Below, one piece after another: positions 1 through 8,551 of a DNA stretch of 64,000 nucleotides. Under the pieces are notes generated by a model. That model did not search any database. It was not told the DNA's origin and saw only the letters and a list, made by a program, of their open reading frames with translations. Origin of the DNA: Enterobacter asburiae (lineage in GTDB: Bacteria > Pseudomonadota > Gammaproteobacteria > Enterobacterales > Enterobacteriaceae). A program made the position numbers and the translations under genes. The stretch lies in assembly GCF_007035645.1 (NCBI RefSeq), contig NZ_AP019632.1, positions 3,596,001 to 3,660,000 on the forward strand, in the 5' to 3' direction. How positions within the stretch are numbered: position 1 is the stretch's first letter; each line of letters opens with the position of its first letter.

Positions 1-452
1 ACCTGACCCGGCTTGATGCCCCAGTGTTTGAGCGCCGCCAGCAGGCTGTAGTGGGTGGTGGAGATAAACGGCACGGCGATGCGTTTGCCGATCAGATCTT
101 CGGGTTTGGTGATGTTTTTCTTCACCACCAGCGCTTCAGAGTTACCGAGCTGTGAGGCGAGCAGGAAAACCTCGATCGGCACCTGCTGGCTGGCCGCAAC
201 CGCCAGCGGGCTGGAGCCGATATTGCCGATCTGCACGTCGCCGGAGGCTAGCGCACGCACAACGGACGCCCCGCTGTCGAACTTACGCCAGTCGACTTTC
301 GCGCCGCTCTCTTTGGCAAAGGTGTTGTCCGCCTGCGCGACTTTCGCCGGTTCCGCAGAAGTTTGATACGCGACGGTGACGTCCACCGCCTGCGCCTGAA
401 ATGCCCACAGCGCCAGTGCGCCGAGAAGTGTGATTCGCGATGAAATTGCCAT
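1..452 (-). CDS. tauA: Taurine ABC transporter periplasmic binding protein TauA (partial)
   Basis: The first 150 residues are present and the gene runs off the left edge; the family is about 320 residues. An N-terminal signal peptide ends near residue 22 (AQA then VDVTVAYQ). The stretch SAEPAKVAQADNTFAKESGA and the motif FDSGASVVRALASGDVQIG match TauA as I remember it from E. coli. TauA captures taurine in the periplasm for the TauBC importer, and TauD then releases sulfite during sulfate starvation. In E. coli tauABCD is activated by the LysR proteins Cbl and CysB; a palindrome lies about 70 bases upstream here. Only the N-terminal part is visible, but the match is close. Confidence 0.93.
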   Translation of the reverse strand, partial: MAISSRITLLGALALWAFQAQAVDVTVAYQTSAEPAKVAQADNTFAKESGAKVDWRKFDSGASVVRALASGDVQIGNIGSSPLAVAASQQVPIEVFLLASQLGNSEALVVKKNITKPEDLIGKRIAVPFISTTHYSLLAALKHWGIKPGQ

Positions 453-522
453 AATGTCTGCTCCCCTTGTTGTTATGAGGGCAGTATTTCCGGCGCGGGA
501 ATTTTGATAAAGGAATAAAAAT

Positions 523-541
523 GAATCGCTCATAACGATTC
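523..541. promoter_or_regulatory. Inverted repeat upstream of tauA, possible Cbl/CysB-type site
   Basis: Arms gaatcg and cgattc are separated by 7 bases, 71-89 bases upstream of the tauA start. LysR-type activators bind dyads of this kind and tau genes are known Cbl targets. The assignment is inference from position and symmetry only. Confidence 0.35.
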
Positions 542-689
542 GTTTTTAGATAAAAAACGGGAAAGGATAGTTGGTTTTGTGCGGTTCGTTTTTTTCCCTC
601 TCCCCGTGGGCGGAGGGTTGCCCAGTAATTTTTTCACCTGAAGCGATGCATGTGGTATCTGGAAAATAAATGGCTTAAAGCGATGTTTC

Positions 690-930
690 GGTCCGGCTGT
701 AAATCGCCGAAGCGTTTCCGTAAGGCCGGGGCGAGGCGCACGGATGCGCCGAGAGGGCGTGGCCTGCAGGGATGCAGGCTCATGCCCGACCCGATAGCCT
801 GAAGGAATAAGCTGAGGGCACCGCGAAGCGGCGATTTACCGCCGGGAGCCCGGGTCGCCAGGGCGGCGGCGATTGAGCCGCCCTGGCACGTTCACAGGCC
901 ATGTCGTTACAAAGCAGCAAGGAACATGAA
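690..930. repeat. Structured intergenic element with nested hairpins
   Basis: Several strong inverted repeats sit in a row. An outer pair, 699-709 with 829-839, has 11 complementary bases. Inside it are hairpins at 735-750 (6-bp arms) and 755-787 (7-bp core extended by flanking pairs). Small and large hairpins follow at 821-831 and 857-887, the latter with 11-bp arms. I find no convincing coding frame. The layout suggests a dispersed non-coding element or structured RNA; I have an impression of similar GC-rich segments in Klebsiella and Enterobacter intergenic regions but cannot verify it. Confidence 0.6.
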
Positions 931-961
931 GTGAACGGAATGACCACCACAGCCGTATGTT

Positions 962-1066
962 CCCCCTCACCCCAGCCCTCTCCCTTGAGGGAGAGGGAGC
1001 CGTCCGTGGAGGTATTATTATGTGGGGATCCCTCAGCCCCGTGGGAGAGGATCAGGGTGAGGGCAT
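962..1066. repeat. Dispersed palindromic repeat (CCCTCACCCC / GGGAGAGGG type)
   Basis: A CCCTCACCCCAGCCCTCTCCC arm is followed by gggagaggg and, further on, by an inverted copy ending in gggtgaggg. Related units occur in this window near 19122, 23150 and 36407, always between genes. This fits an enterobacterial intergenic palindrome family. Confidence 0.7.
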
Positions 1067-1087
1067 CAGGCGCACAAACCTTAGATG

Positions 1088-1121
1088 TAGGCCGGGTAAG
1101 GCGTAGCCGCCACCCGGCAAA
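1088..1121. repeat. REP-like palindrome
   Basis: The GTAGGCCGGGTAAGGCG core with the complementary GCCACCCGGC arm resembles the classical REP/BIME unit. It lies just past the mmuM stop codon (mmuM is on the minus strand), where it can stabilise mRNA ends. Confidence 0.75.
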
Positions 1122-1125
1122 GCAC

Positions 1126-2058
1126 TCAGCGCTGCGCGTTCAGCTCAGCAATGTCTTTCGGCGTGGTGCGACAGCATCCGCCAATCAGCTTCGCGCCGGC
1201 TTCCAACCACTGCGGCAGATACCCTACCAGCGTCTCGCACGCTTCACCGTGGTGGTGCCAGGTTTTGGTTACCGCATCATAATGCTCGCCCGAGTTCGGA
1301 TAGACCACCAGCGGCAGCGTCGTCAGGCTTTGCAGATGCTTCAGCGCTGCCGTAGTGTTTTCCAGGGCGATGCAGTTAATGCCCAGCGCGACAATCTGCG
1401 GAGAGTTTGCCAGCGCGCTGACCACCTCGCGCAGCGGCGTGCCGTCGCTCAGGTGTTCGCTGTCGCGCAGGGTAAAGGAGAACCACGCCCGGGCGCGGGG
1501 GTACCCGGCCAGAAGCGCCGCCAGCGCCTTGATCTCCACAAACGAAGGCAGCGTTTCGCAGGCCAGCAGGTCAGCGCCCGCATCCAGCAGCGCTTCCACG
1601 CGCGGGCGGTGGAAGGCAGTAAACTCCCCGGCGCTGCGCACGTAGTCGCCGCGATATTCTGAGCCATCCGCCAGATACGCGCCATACGGCCCAACGGATC
1701 CCGCCACCAGCAGCGTGCCCGCGTGCGGGTTTTCGGCCAGATACGCTTCGCGCGCCTTACGCGCCAGCTCCACGCTTTTACCGATCAGCGCGCGGGACTG
1801 CGCCTCGTCCAGACCGCGCGCCGCAAAGCCCGCAGGCGTGGCCTGATAGCTGGCGGTGATCGCCACCTGTGCCCCCGCGCGGTAGTAATCGAGATGCACT
1901 TCGCGAATGAGTTCCGGGTTTTCCACCAGCACTTTGGCTGACCAGAGGCTGTCTGCCAGGTTACAGCCGCGCGCTTCCAGCTCCGTCGCCATCGCGCCAT
2001 CCAGCACCACAAACGGCTGTTTTTCAAGGATGGCGGTAAGCGGGTTATTCTGCGACAT
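1126..2058 (-). CDS. mmuM: Homocysteine S-methyltransferase MmuM
   Basis: This 310-residue enzyme transfers a methyl group from S-methylmethionine to homocysteine, giving two methionines. The near-C-terminal GGCCRTTP motif (about residues 293-300) carries two zinc-binding cysteines, and a third sits in the GINC segment near residue 228. The N-terminal [14 protein letters not shown] segment is typical of the family. Its start lies inside the end of mmuP (14-base overlap), so the two are probably translationally coupled. Length and motifs match E. coli MmuM (310 residues). Confidence 0.96.
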   Translation of the reverse strand: MSQNNPLTAILEKQPFVVLDGAMATELEARGCNLADSLWSAKVLVENPELIREVHLDYYRAGAQVAITASYQATPAGFAARGLDEAQSRALIGKSVELARKAREAYLAENPHAGTLLVAGSVGPYGAYLADGSEYRGDYVRSAGEFTAFHRPRVEALLDAGADLLACETLPSFVEIKALAALLAGYPRARAWFSFTLRDSEHLSDGTPLREVVSALANSPQIVALGINCIALENTTAALKHLQSLTTLPLVVYPNSGEHYDAVTKTWHHHGEACETLVGYLPQWLEAGAKLIGGCCRTTPKDIAELNAQR

Positions 2059-3445
2059 GTTCAGGCTCCTGCGATGTCATATTTCGGGTCAGGTAGTACG
2101 CACCATAACACAGGGCGACAAACGGAAGCCCGCAATAAAGGGCAATGCGCTGGCTCGGGTCAAACCACAGGCCGACACAGGCCACCACGCAGAGGATAAA
2201 ACCGAGCACCGGCACCAGCGGATACCACGGCGCGCGATACTGCAGCGCAGAGAGCGGCTGGCCGGGCTGCAGATGACGGCGACGGAAAACGAAGTGCGAC
2301 GCGCAGATGCTGATCCACACCGCCACCACCGCAAAGCCAGAAATCGCCGAGAGCGCGACAAACACCGTGTCCGGGGCCACGACGCTGGAGAACAGCGCCA
2401 GCACGCCGCCGAGCATAGAGACCGAGAGCGCCGTCAGCGGCACGCCGTTTTTGTTCACGCGGGCAAAGCAGCGCGGCAGCGTTTTCTCATTCGACAGCGA
2501 CCACAGCATGCGCCCGGAAGCGTACAGGCCCGAGTTCGCCGCCGAGAGGATCGCCGTCAGGATCACGAAGTTAACGATGTCAGCCGCGTAAGGAATACCG
2601 ACCTTTTCAAACACCAGCACGAACGGGCTCTTTTCCACGCCCGCCTGCTGCATCGGGATCAGCGCCGCCAGCACAAACACGGTGCCGATAAAGAAGATAA
2701 TCAGGCGCGCAATGGTGGTGCGGATCGCAACCGGAATCACCTTGTGCGGATTTTCCGTTTCGCCCGCCGCGATACCGATGAGCTCCGTCCCGGAGAAGGC
2801 AAAGTTCACCGCCACCATGGTCATCAGGATCGGCAGGCCGCCGTGCGGGAACCAGCCTTCGGCAGTGATGTTGCTTAAGCCCGGCGCGGGGGAACCGTCC
2901 TGCATCGGGATAAAGCCAAAGACCGCCGCCCCGCCAAGGATAATAAAGGCGATGATGGTGATGACTTTCACCAGGGAGAACCAGAATTCGCCTTCCGCAA
3001 AGAAGCGCGTCGAGATGACGTTCAGGCCAAAAATCACCACGCAGAAGACCACGCACCACGCCCAGACGGGCACCTGCGGGAACCAGTACTGCATGCAAAA
3101 GCCCGCGGCGGTGAAGCTCGAGCCAAGCGCCACCGTCCAGGTGAGCCAGTAGAGCCACGCCACGGTGTAGCCCGTCGCCGGGCCAAGATAGCGGGCGGCA
3201 TAGACGTGGAACGCGCCGGTTTCCGGCATCGCCACGGAAAGCTCGCCCAGACACTGCATCACCAGCCAGACCACCAGCGCGCCTATCAGGTACGCCAGCA
3301 ACGTGCCCGCCGCCCCGGTCGTTGAAATGATGTATCCGGTATTGAAGAATAACCCTGTCCCAATCACGCCACCCAGCGAGAGCATAATCAGGTGGCGTGT
3401 TTTCATGGTGCGCTTAAGCTGCCCATTTTCTTGTTGTGTTTGCAT
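2045..3445 (-). CDS. mmuP: S-methylmethionine permease MmuP
   Basis: A 466-residue amino acid-polyamine-organocation transporter with about twelve hydrophobic segments. The N-terminal [19 protein letters not shown] motif is the substrate-binding loop of this superfamily. The frame is open for 8 more codons upstream, but the ATG at 3445 has an AGAAGG ribosome site 6 bases away and matches the usual N-terminus. It imports S-methylmethionine for MmuM. In E. coli the pair lies beside the CP4-6 element at tRNA-Thr; here it is also about 11 kb from tRNA-Thr. Confidence 0.95.
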   Translation of the reverse strand: MQTQQENGQLKRTMKTRHLIMLSLGGVIGTGLFFNTGYIISTTGAAGTLLAYLIGALVVWLVMQCLGELSVAMPETGAFHVYAARYLGPATGYTVAWLYWLTWTVALGSSFTAAGFCMQYWFPQVPVWAWCVVFCVVIFGLNVISTRFFAEGEFWFSLVKVITIIAFIILGGAAVFGFIPMQDGSPAPGLSNITAEGWFPHGGLPILMTMVAVNFAFSGTELIGIAAGETENPHKVIPVAIRTTIARLIIFFIGTVFVLAALIPMQQAGVEKSPFVLVFEKVGIPYAADIVNFVILTAILSAANSGLYASGRMLWSLSNEKTLPRCFARVNKNGVPLTALSVSMLGGVLALFSSVVAPDTVFVALSAISGFAVVAVWISICASHFVFRRRHLQPGQPLSALQYRAPWYPLVPVLGFILCVVACVGLWFDPSQRIALYCGLPFVALCYGAYYLTRNMTSQEPEHVAE

Positions 3446-3455
3446 ATTACCTTCT

Positions 3456-3479
3456 ATACGTATGGACATCTAAACATCC
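3456..3479 (-). promoter_or_regulatory. Candidate tandem MetJ boxes before mmuP
   Basis: On the minus strand three adjoining octamers read GGATGTTT, AGATGTCC and ATACGTAT, resembling the AGACGTCT MetJ consensus (the middle one matches 6 of 8). They lie 11-34 bases upstream of the mmuP ATG, just downstream of a TATAAC -10-like hexamer. MetJ control would fit a methionine salvage operon. Confidence 0.5.
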
Positions 3480-3807
3480 AAAGAAGGTGTGTTATACCGC
3501 GATTGTTAATAAAAAGCTAGATGACCAGACGCAAACGGGCGCGCCGCGCGCTGAGTCTGGGGTGGGTTGTGAGGATCACATAGAGAATCGGACGCCAGGC
3601 CATAAGCACCTCCGCAAGCAGATACTTACAGCATGGTGCGGGAAGCGGCGAACTTCGGTCAGTCGAAAGTGGTATCCGCGAAGAGCGGATTCATACCGCA
3701 ACACTGCCCGCAGGACGGGTAAGGCGCAGCCGCTACCCGGTACAGGGTTGGTAATTCTCACAATCAGTTCTATAGTCGACACAGTTTCTTAGTAACAGGA
3801 CTGACTG
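3480..3807. other. Intergenic region between mmuP and the AI-2E family gene
   Basis: It holds the presumed mmuP promoter near its left end and a REP-like palindrome at 3716-3740 (cgggtaaggcg with gctacccgg). The downstream gene is preceded by the sequence aacaggactgactg. I see no credible coding region here. Confidence 0.5.
3716..3740. repeat. REP-like palindrome
   Basis: A CGGGTAAGGCGCAGCCGCTA unit is closed by a complementary CCCGG arm. It is the same family as the units at 1088 and 24355. Confidence 0.65.
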
Positions 3808-4917
3808 ATGCGCTTTAACGGACTGACCAAAGGTTTCTTCATTTTTATTCTCGCCCTCGTCACCTGGGCCTTCTTCGACATACTGTCGCCCTACTTCTCC
3901 GCGATACTGTGGGCCGCCATTCTGACCGTCATCTTTAACCCGGTAAAAAACAGGCTGCGCGCCGCGCTGGGGGATCGCAACGGGCTTGCCTCGCTGTTGA
4001 CCATTGGCATTATCTGCCTGATCGTCTTTATACCGTTGATGGTTATCCTCTCCTCGCTCGCCATTGAGCTGAACGTGGTTTACACGAAGCTTCAGGAGAA
4101 CAACACCCAGTTTCCGGAAGTGGTGGCGAGCATCTTCAACCATCTGCCTGACTGGGCCAGCGGCTTCCTGGCGGATCACAACCTCACCAACGCGGCGCAG
4201 ATCCAGAAAAAACTCTCTGATGTCGCCCTGCAGGGCGGGCAATATCTCGCCGGCAGCGCGTTCCTGATTGGCAAGGGCACGTTTGGCTTTGCGATTAGCT
4301 TCGGCATCATGCTTTATCTGCTGTTCTTCCTGCTGAAAGACGGCCCGTATCTGGTGCGCCAGATCCTCGACTCCCTGCCGCTGTCTGATTTCGCCAAGCA
4401 ACACCTGTTCGCCAAATTCGTCGGCGTGTCGCGTGCCACGGTAAAAGGAACGGCGGCGGTAGCGGTGGTTCAGGGCATCCTCGGCGGGATTGCGTTTGCT
4501 ATTGCCGGTATTGACGGCAGCGTGCTCTGGGGCGCGCTGATGGCCTTCCTCTCGCTGGTGCCCGCCATCGGCTCGGCGATTGTCTGGGTTCCCGCCGCCA
4601 TCTTCCTGTTCGCCACCCATCAGCTTTGGCAAGGGCTGTTTATTGTCGGCTTCTTCGTGATTATCGTCGGGCTGGTGGACAATATCCTGCGCCCGCTGCT
4701 GGTCGGGAAAGACACCAAAATGCCGGACTATCTGATTCTGATCTCCACCCTCGGCGGCATGGAGCTGTACGGCATCAACGGCTTTGTGATTGGGCCGCTC
4801 ATTGCCGCGCTGTTTATCGCCTGCTGGAACCTCTTCTCAGGGCGCGATCACGAAGGTAACGCCGAAGAGCTGGACCCCGACTTCATCGAAGAAGGAAAAA
4901 ATCCTCCAGAATTGTGA
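3808..4917 (+). CDS. AI-2E family transporter (UPF0118), membrane permease
   Basis: A 369-residue inner-membrane protein with about eight hydrophobic segments: an N-terminal pair, a long extracytoplasmic stretch (about residues 90-155), then a helix cluster. The C-terminal region contains DNILRPLLVG and GPLIAALF, signatures of the AI-2E/UPF0118 family that also includes YdiK and PerM. The tail is acidic (EELDPDFIEEG). Substrates vary within the family, so none is assigned. It does not look like E. coli YdiK itself. It is a single-gene unit ended by a strong terminator. Confidence 0.85.
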   Translation: MRFNGLTKGFFIFILALVTWAFFDILSPYFSAILWAAILTVIFNPVKNRLRAALGDRNGLASLLTIGIICLIVFIPLMVILSSLAIELNVVYTKLQENNTQFPEVVASIFNHLPDWASGFLADHNLTNAAQIQKKLSDVALQGGQYLAGSAFLIGKGTFGFAISFGIMLYLLFFLLKDGPYLVRQILDSLPLSDFAKQHLFAKFVGVSRATVKGTAAVAVVQGILGGIAFAIAGIDGSVLWGALMAFLSLVPAIGSAIVWVPAAIFLFATHQLWQGLFIVGFFVIIVGLVDNILRPLLVGKDTKMPDYLILISTLGGMELYGINGFVIGPLIAALFIACWNLFSGRDHEGNAEELDPDFIEEGKNPPEL

Positions 4918-4942
4918 GGATGTGACGATATAGACCACACCA

Positions 4943-4968
4943 GGCGGCGCTGTGCCGCCTTTTTTTTC
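4943..4968 (+). terminator. Rho-independent terminator after the AI-2E family gene
   Basis: The stem ggcggc-gctgt-gccgcc is followed by eight T residues, 25 bases past the stop codon. Confidence 0.85.
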
Positions 4969-5037
4969 GCCTTAAATCAAACGTTTTCTATAATTTGAAA
5001 GAACGCCATCCTACTCATGTCGTAAAAGGATCATCAG

Positions 5038-6822
5038 GTGCGAATCGCAACGATAACAAACTGGGCCTATGGTGCCACGGTCTGCCTGACCATCGCCTCC
5101 GGCATCATCATGCTGATGGCGTCCAGCGCTGATACCCTCGAGCGTCAGGCCGTTGAACAACGGCAGAAATTTGATCAGCTAACGGAAGATATCGAAACCG
5201 ATATCTGGGCCCAGTCTGATTTAGCACGGCTGTACGTCATTAAAAAAGATCCTCAGGTTCTCAAGGAATATGACCAGGCGGAAAACAGCCTGAAGAGCAT
5301 CGAGCTTCGGCTGGAAAAGTTGCAGGATAACGGCGCATCGGATGAAGAACTGGCCCTGCTGCATGAAGGAATAAAGATCGTCGATGAGCTGCAGGACGAA
5401 CAGCAAACCGCCCTTTCCAGCCTTGAGCGAGGAGAAGACGCGCAGGCCGTTGCGCTACTCTACGGTGCGCCCTATGAGCAGGAGCTGGAGCGCGCGCAGA
5501 GCCAGCTCGATCACTTCCGCCAGATACTCGACAAACGCGTCATCGCCTCCGTTCAGGACGCGACAAAAAAATCGAAAGCGCTGCGTACGGCCTCTGAGCT
5601 GATGGTCGGCCTGACCGCCCTGCTGTTCCTGTTTGTTCTCGGCTTTATATTAAAGCGCCGCGTGCTGCGCCCCGTGGTGCGCCTGAGCGACGTGGTGCAC
5701 CGCCTGGCATCCCAGGATTACGCAGTTGAAACGCCCAATTTCAACCAGATTGATGAGATTGGCGACATGGCTCAGGCCATCCGCATCTTCCGCGAAAACG
5801 GCCTGGCGCGACAGCGTCTGGAAAGAGAACGCGATGCCGACTGGGCCATCCGCGAGCTGCTGGCGCGCATGACCCAGCGGCTGCAGGGGTGTGAGAACTT
5901 TAACGATGTGATTAACGTGGCGGAGCTGTTTGCGCCTAATATCGCGCCGGGGATCGCGGGGCGACTTTACGTCCTTGACCGGGAGCCATGGCAGATGCGC
6001 TGCGTCGCACACTGGCTTTCACCGGTTGGGGAAGAGACGAGCTTCCACCCGGACGAGTGCTGGGCCGTGCGCCGCGGGCAGAGCCACCCGCCGGTAAACG
6101 GTGAGCCGGATATCGCCTGCTACCATCTTCCGGCATCGCAAGCTGAAAGCTCGCTGTGCGTGCCGCTTATCGCCCAGGGCGAGGCCATTGGCCTGCTCTC
6201 CTTCCAGAATATTACGGCGGACAACGCCCCTTCCCGCGCCTATCTGGAGCTGATGGCCGAAGCGCTCGGGCTGGCGCTGGCCAACCAGCGTCTGCGCGAC
6301 GCGTTGCTGGAAAAAGCCTTGTTCGACCCGCTCACCGGCCTGCGTAATCGTCATCATCTGGAAGATACCCTGCAAACCCAAACGGCACAGGCGTTGCGTA
6401 CCGGCGAGCCGTTAAGCTGCATGATGATCGACATCGATCACTTCAAGAGCATCAATGACCGCTTCGGCCATGAAGCGGGCGATCAGGTGATTAAAAGCGT
6501 GGCGTCAATTGTTCAGCGGGCCGCACATGACAACGGACTCGCATTCCGCTACGGGGGCGAGGAGTTTCTGGTCCTGCTTCCCGGTGCCGATGAACCAGAG
6601 GCGCACGCCTGCGCGCAGAAGATTTACAATAGCGTGCATGAGCTGTCGCTTCGCTACGGGCTGACCGAGATTGGGCCGGTGGATGTGTCGATTGGCATTG
6701 CCAGCTACCCGCAACATGCCCAGACTGACAACCTGCTGCGCGCCGCGGATGTGGCCTTGTACCGGGCGAAAGAGCTGGGCCGCGCGCGGATTGTGAGCTT
6801 TGGGATGCTGGAGGCGGGTTAG
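5038..6822 (+). CDS. Membrane-bound diguanylate cyclase (HAMP-GAF-GGDEF)
   Basis: A 594-residue sensor that should make cyclic di-GMP from GTP. It starts with GTG after an AAAAGGA ribosome site. Order: membrane helix (about 10-30), helical periplasmic sensor (about 31-185), second helix (about 187-207) and HAMP linker. A GAF-like domain (about 275-420) and a GGDEF domain (about 430-590) follow. The active-site motif is GGEEF at 506-510, preceded by FRY, and DIDHFKSIND is intact, so activity is expected. The inhibitory RxxD site upstream of GGEEF is not conserved, suggesting weak product inhibition. Its stop overlaps the convergent gene by 4 bases. The ligand is unknown. Confidence 0.88.
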   Translation: MRIATITNWAYGATVCLTIASGIIMLMASSADTLERQAVEQRQKFDQLTEDIETDIWAQSDLARLYVIKKDPQVLKEYDQAENSLKSIELRLEKLQDNGASDEELALLHEGIKIVDELQDEQQTALSSLERGEDAQAVALLYGAPYEQELERAQSQLDHFRQILDKRVIASVQDATKKSKALRTASELMVGLTALLFLFVLGFILKRRVLRPVVRLSDVVHRLASQDYAVETPNFNQIDEIGDMAQAIRIFRENGLARQRLERERDADWAIRELLARMTQRLQGCENFNDVINVAELFAPNIAPGIAGRLYVLDREPWQMRCVAHWLSPVGEETSFHPDECWAVRRGQSHPPVNGEPDIACYHLPASQAESSLCVPLIAQGEAIGLLSFQNITADNAPSRAYLELMAEALGLALANQRLRDALLEKALFDPLTGLRNRHHLEDTLQTQTAQALRTGEPLSCMMIDIDHFKSINDRFGHEAGDQVIKSVASIVQRAAHDNGLAFRYGGEEFLVLLPGADEPEAHACAQKIYNSVHELSLRYGLTEIGPVDVSIGIASYPQHAQTDNLLRAADVALYRAKELGRARIVSFGMLEAG

Positions 6823-7112
6823 CTATTTTTTTCACGCCACTGCTTTACCATCTCATCCGTAACTTCATTTTTATAACAAATGGGAGCATAGCCTCCCGCT
6901 TTACTCCATGCGCTGCGTCTGCCGCAGGCGCTTCCGTTTCTGGCCCGGTTAAAAGGACAGGCGCATACTCCGGGATAAGATGCGATCGACTCTGCAATAA
7001 CGTTCTCTTTAACCTGTTCACTGGAAACTGAACTGTTTTTTGCCATAGCGATGTCCGCAACAAAAAAGCAGCACACAGCGCAAAGCACCATCAAGAATGG
7101 TCTTTTTTTCAT
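6819..7112 (-). CDS. Small secreted cysteine-rich protein, unknown function
   Basis: This 97-residue protein has a clear signal peptide (MKKRPFLMVLCAVCCFFVA) with cleavage likely after AMA. The mature part is about 70 residues with four cysteines in the pattern CACPF-x-RARNGSACGRRSAW and PICY. The frame is open to 7145, but the ATG at 7112 begins a standard signal sequence. The cysteine/glycine motif suggests a small disulfide-bonded periplasmic domain; I have seen similar short proteins in Proteobacteria without a named function. It converges on the cyclase gene with a 4-base overlap. Confidence 0.6.
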   Translation of the reverse strand: MKKRPFLMVLCAVCCFFVADIAMAKNSSVSSEQVKENVIAESIASYPGVCACPFNRARNGSACGRRSAWSKAGGYAPICYKNEVTDEMVKQWREKNS

Positions 7113-7477
7113 TTTTTGATTCGTTTTAAGGAAGGGTGTGCACACGATAAGCGGCGAATGAAAGAGATAATCTGATTTACATCAATGAATCTAATTCGTC
7201 AGGAACAACAAACCTTACACGTTCTCGCTTGAGAAATAGAAAACTTTAAATTACATATTTCGTCGCTATTTCTCAGTAAGAACCTGTCCTGCCACAATTA
7301 CCGTTGTGATAAGTAGCCCTCCTTTGTGACGGCGAAAAGGTTTAAACTTTTCGTGATATTCTTTCTTTACGCCCCTTAATTTTTATACTCAAACCATATT
7401 CGCCACTGTATTAACACATGTCACGCGCAATACGTTGTGCATGACATGTGAAGATATTTTGTTATGGAAAAACGTCT
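7113..7477. other. Palindrome-rich divergent intergenic region
   Basis: The 365 bases between the secreted-protein gene and the catalase-like gene hold three dyads. Arms at 7229-7239 and 7266-7276 share 10 of 11 bases. A second unit has cgaaaa/ttttcg arms around GTTTAAAC (about 7333-7353). The third is the long palindrome at 7415-7450. Both genes are probably transcribed from here. No open frame is credible. Confidence 0.55.
7415..7450. promoter_or_regulatory. 36-base palindrome before the catalase-like operon
   Basis: Two 16-base arms (cacatgtcacgcgcaa and ttgtgcatgacatgtg) flank a TACG loop with 14 of 16 positions matched. It ends 27 bases before the catalase-like start codon. It could be an operator for a dimeric repressor or a hairpin in the mRNA leader. 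Which one cannot be decided from sequence. Confidence 0.55.
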
Positions 7478-8551
7478 ATGTCGAAACTGGATTTGAGATC
7501 CAAAAAAACCTGGGGCGCGCTGGCATCGATCGCCGTTGTCGCCGGTACGCTGGCATTTGCTTTTGCATGGACGGCGGGCTGGCTTGGTTCACGCACGGTC
7601 AGCCAGGCACTGGTGGGTGAAACACCGAAACCCTTCCCGCCGGGTTTTCGCCGCGCGCATGGAAAAGGCATCTGCTTTGCTGGCACCTTTACGCCAAACG
7701 GCTCGGCAAATTCTCTTTCAACCTCCCGCCTCTTCTCACAGCAGGAAGTGCCCGTGGTGGGCCGATTCTCTATTGGTACTGGCGATCCCCATGCCCCGGA
7801 TAGTACGACCAAAACCCTGAGCATGGCGCTGCTGCTGAAGACAGATGACAAGCAGCAATGGCGAATGGCGATGAACAACGAGCCTTTCTTCGCCACGCAC
7901 AGTCCGGAAGGTTTTCTGGCCTTGCGAAAAGCCACGGCTGTCGATGCAGCCACTGGCAAACCGGATCCACAGCGTCTCGCAGACTTTTTGAAAGCGTACC
8001 CGGAGGCGGAGAAATACCTTAAATGGGCGGCACAAAAACCCGCGCCCGGCAGCTTCGCGGGCGCGACGTTTTACAGCATTAACGCCTTTTATCTTGTGAA
8101 CTCGCAGGGAGATCGCCAGGCCGTTCGCTGGATGATGCGTCCGCACGAGCCTTTCCTTTCTATGAGCGATGAACAACGACAGAAAGCCGATGACAACTTC
8201 CTGTTCGAAAACCTGCGTCAGCGCCTGGCGCAGAAGCCACTCTATTGGGATTACGTTTTGCAGCTCGCACAGCGGGGCGATCCGGTGGATGATCCTTCCC
8301 AGCCATGGCCGGACGATCGCAAACAGATGGTTGCCGGCACGCTGGAAGTGACGCGTGTCGAAGCACAATCCGAGGGCGCGTGCCGCGACGTTAACTTTGA
8401 CCCTTCGATTGTTCCTGCAGGCGTTGCAGTGTCTGATGATCCCATCTTAAACGCCCGTTCCGCTGCCTATTCCCACTCTTTCAGTCGCCGTGAGCGGGAA
8501 ATCGGCTACGGCAAGGCCACCGAAGCTGTGCAAAAGCAGGAGGTAAAATGA
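7478..8551 (+). CDS. Membrane-anchored catalase-family peroxidase (SrpA-like)
   Basis: A 357-residue heme protein with an N-terminal membrane helix (about 13-36), so the catalytic part probably faces the periplasm. The distal histidine is likely H61 in RRAHGKG, and the heme-ligand tyrosine Y331 in RSAAY follows the catalase RxxxY pattern. It is shorter than true catalases (about 480 or more residues), as in the catalase-related peroxidase group, which tends to use organic hydroperoxides. The ATG at 7478 with GGAAAA upstream is preferred over one 30 bases earlier. It overlaps the next gene by 4 bases (ATGA). Substrate is inferred from family. Confidence 0.85.
   Translation: MSKLDLRSKKTWGALASIAVVAGTLAFAFAWTAGWLGSRTVSQALVGETPKPFPPGFRRAHGKGICFAGTFTPNGSANSLSTSRLFSQQEVPVVGRFSIGTGDPHAPDSTTKTLSMALLLKTDDKQQWRMAMNNEPFFATHSPEGFLALRKATAVDAATGKPDPQRLADFLKAYPEAEKYLKWAAQKPAPGSFAGATFYSINAFYLVNSQGDRQAVRWMMRPHEPFLSMSDEQRQKADDNFLFENLRQRLAQKPLYWDYVLQLAQRGDPVDDPSQPWPDDRKQMVAGTLEVTRVEAQSEGACRDVNFDPSIVPAGVAVSDDPILNARSAAYSHSFSRREREIGYGKATEAVQKQEVK

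Noticed and set aside
901..1662. A 253-codon plus-strand open frame
   Set aside because: It runs through the palindromic repeats and antisense to mmuM; composition follows the GC-rich complement and no family is recognisable.
3733..4632. A 299-codon minus-strand open frame
   Set aside because: It is the antisense shadow of the AI-2E family gene, with the low-complexity charged sequence typical of shadows.
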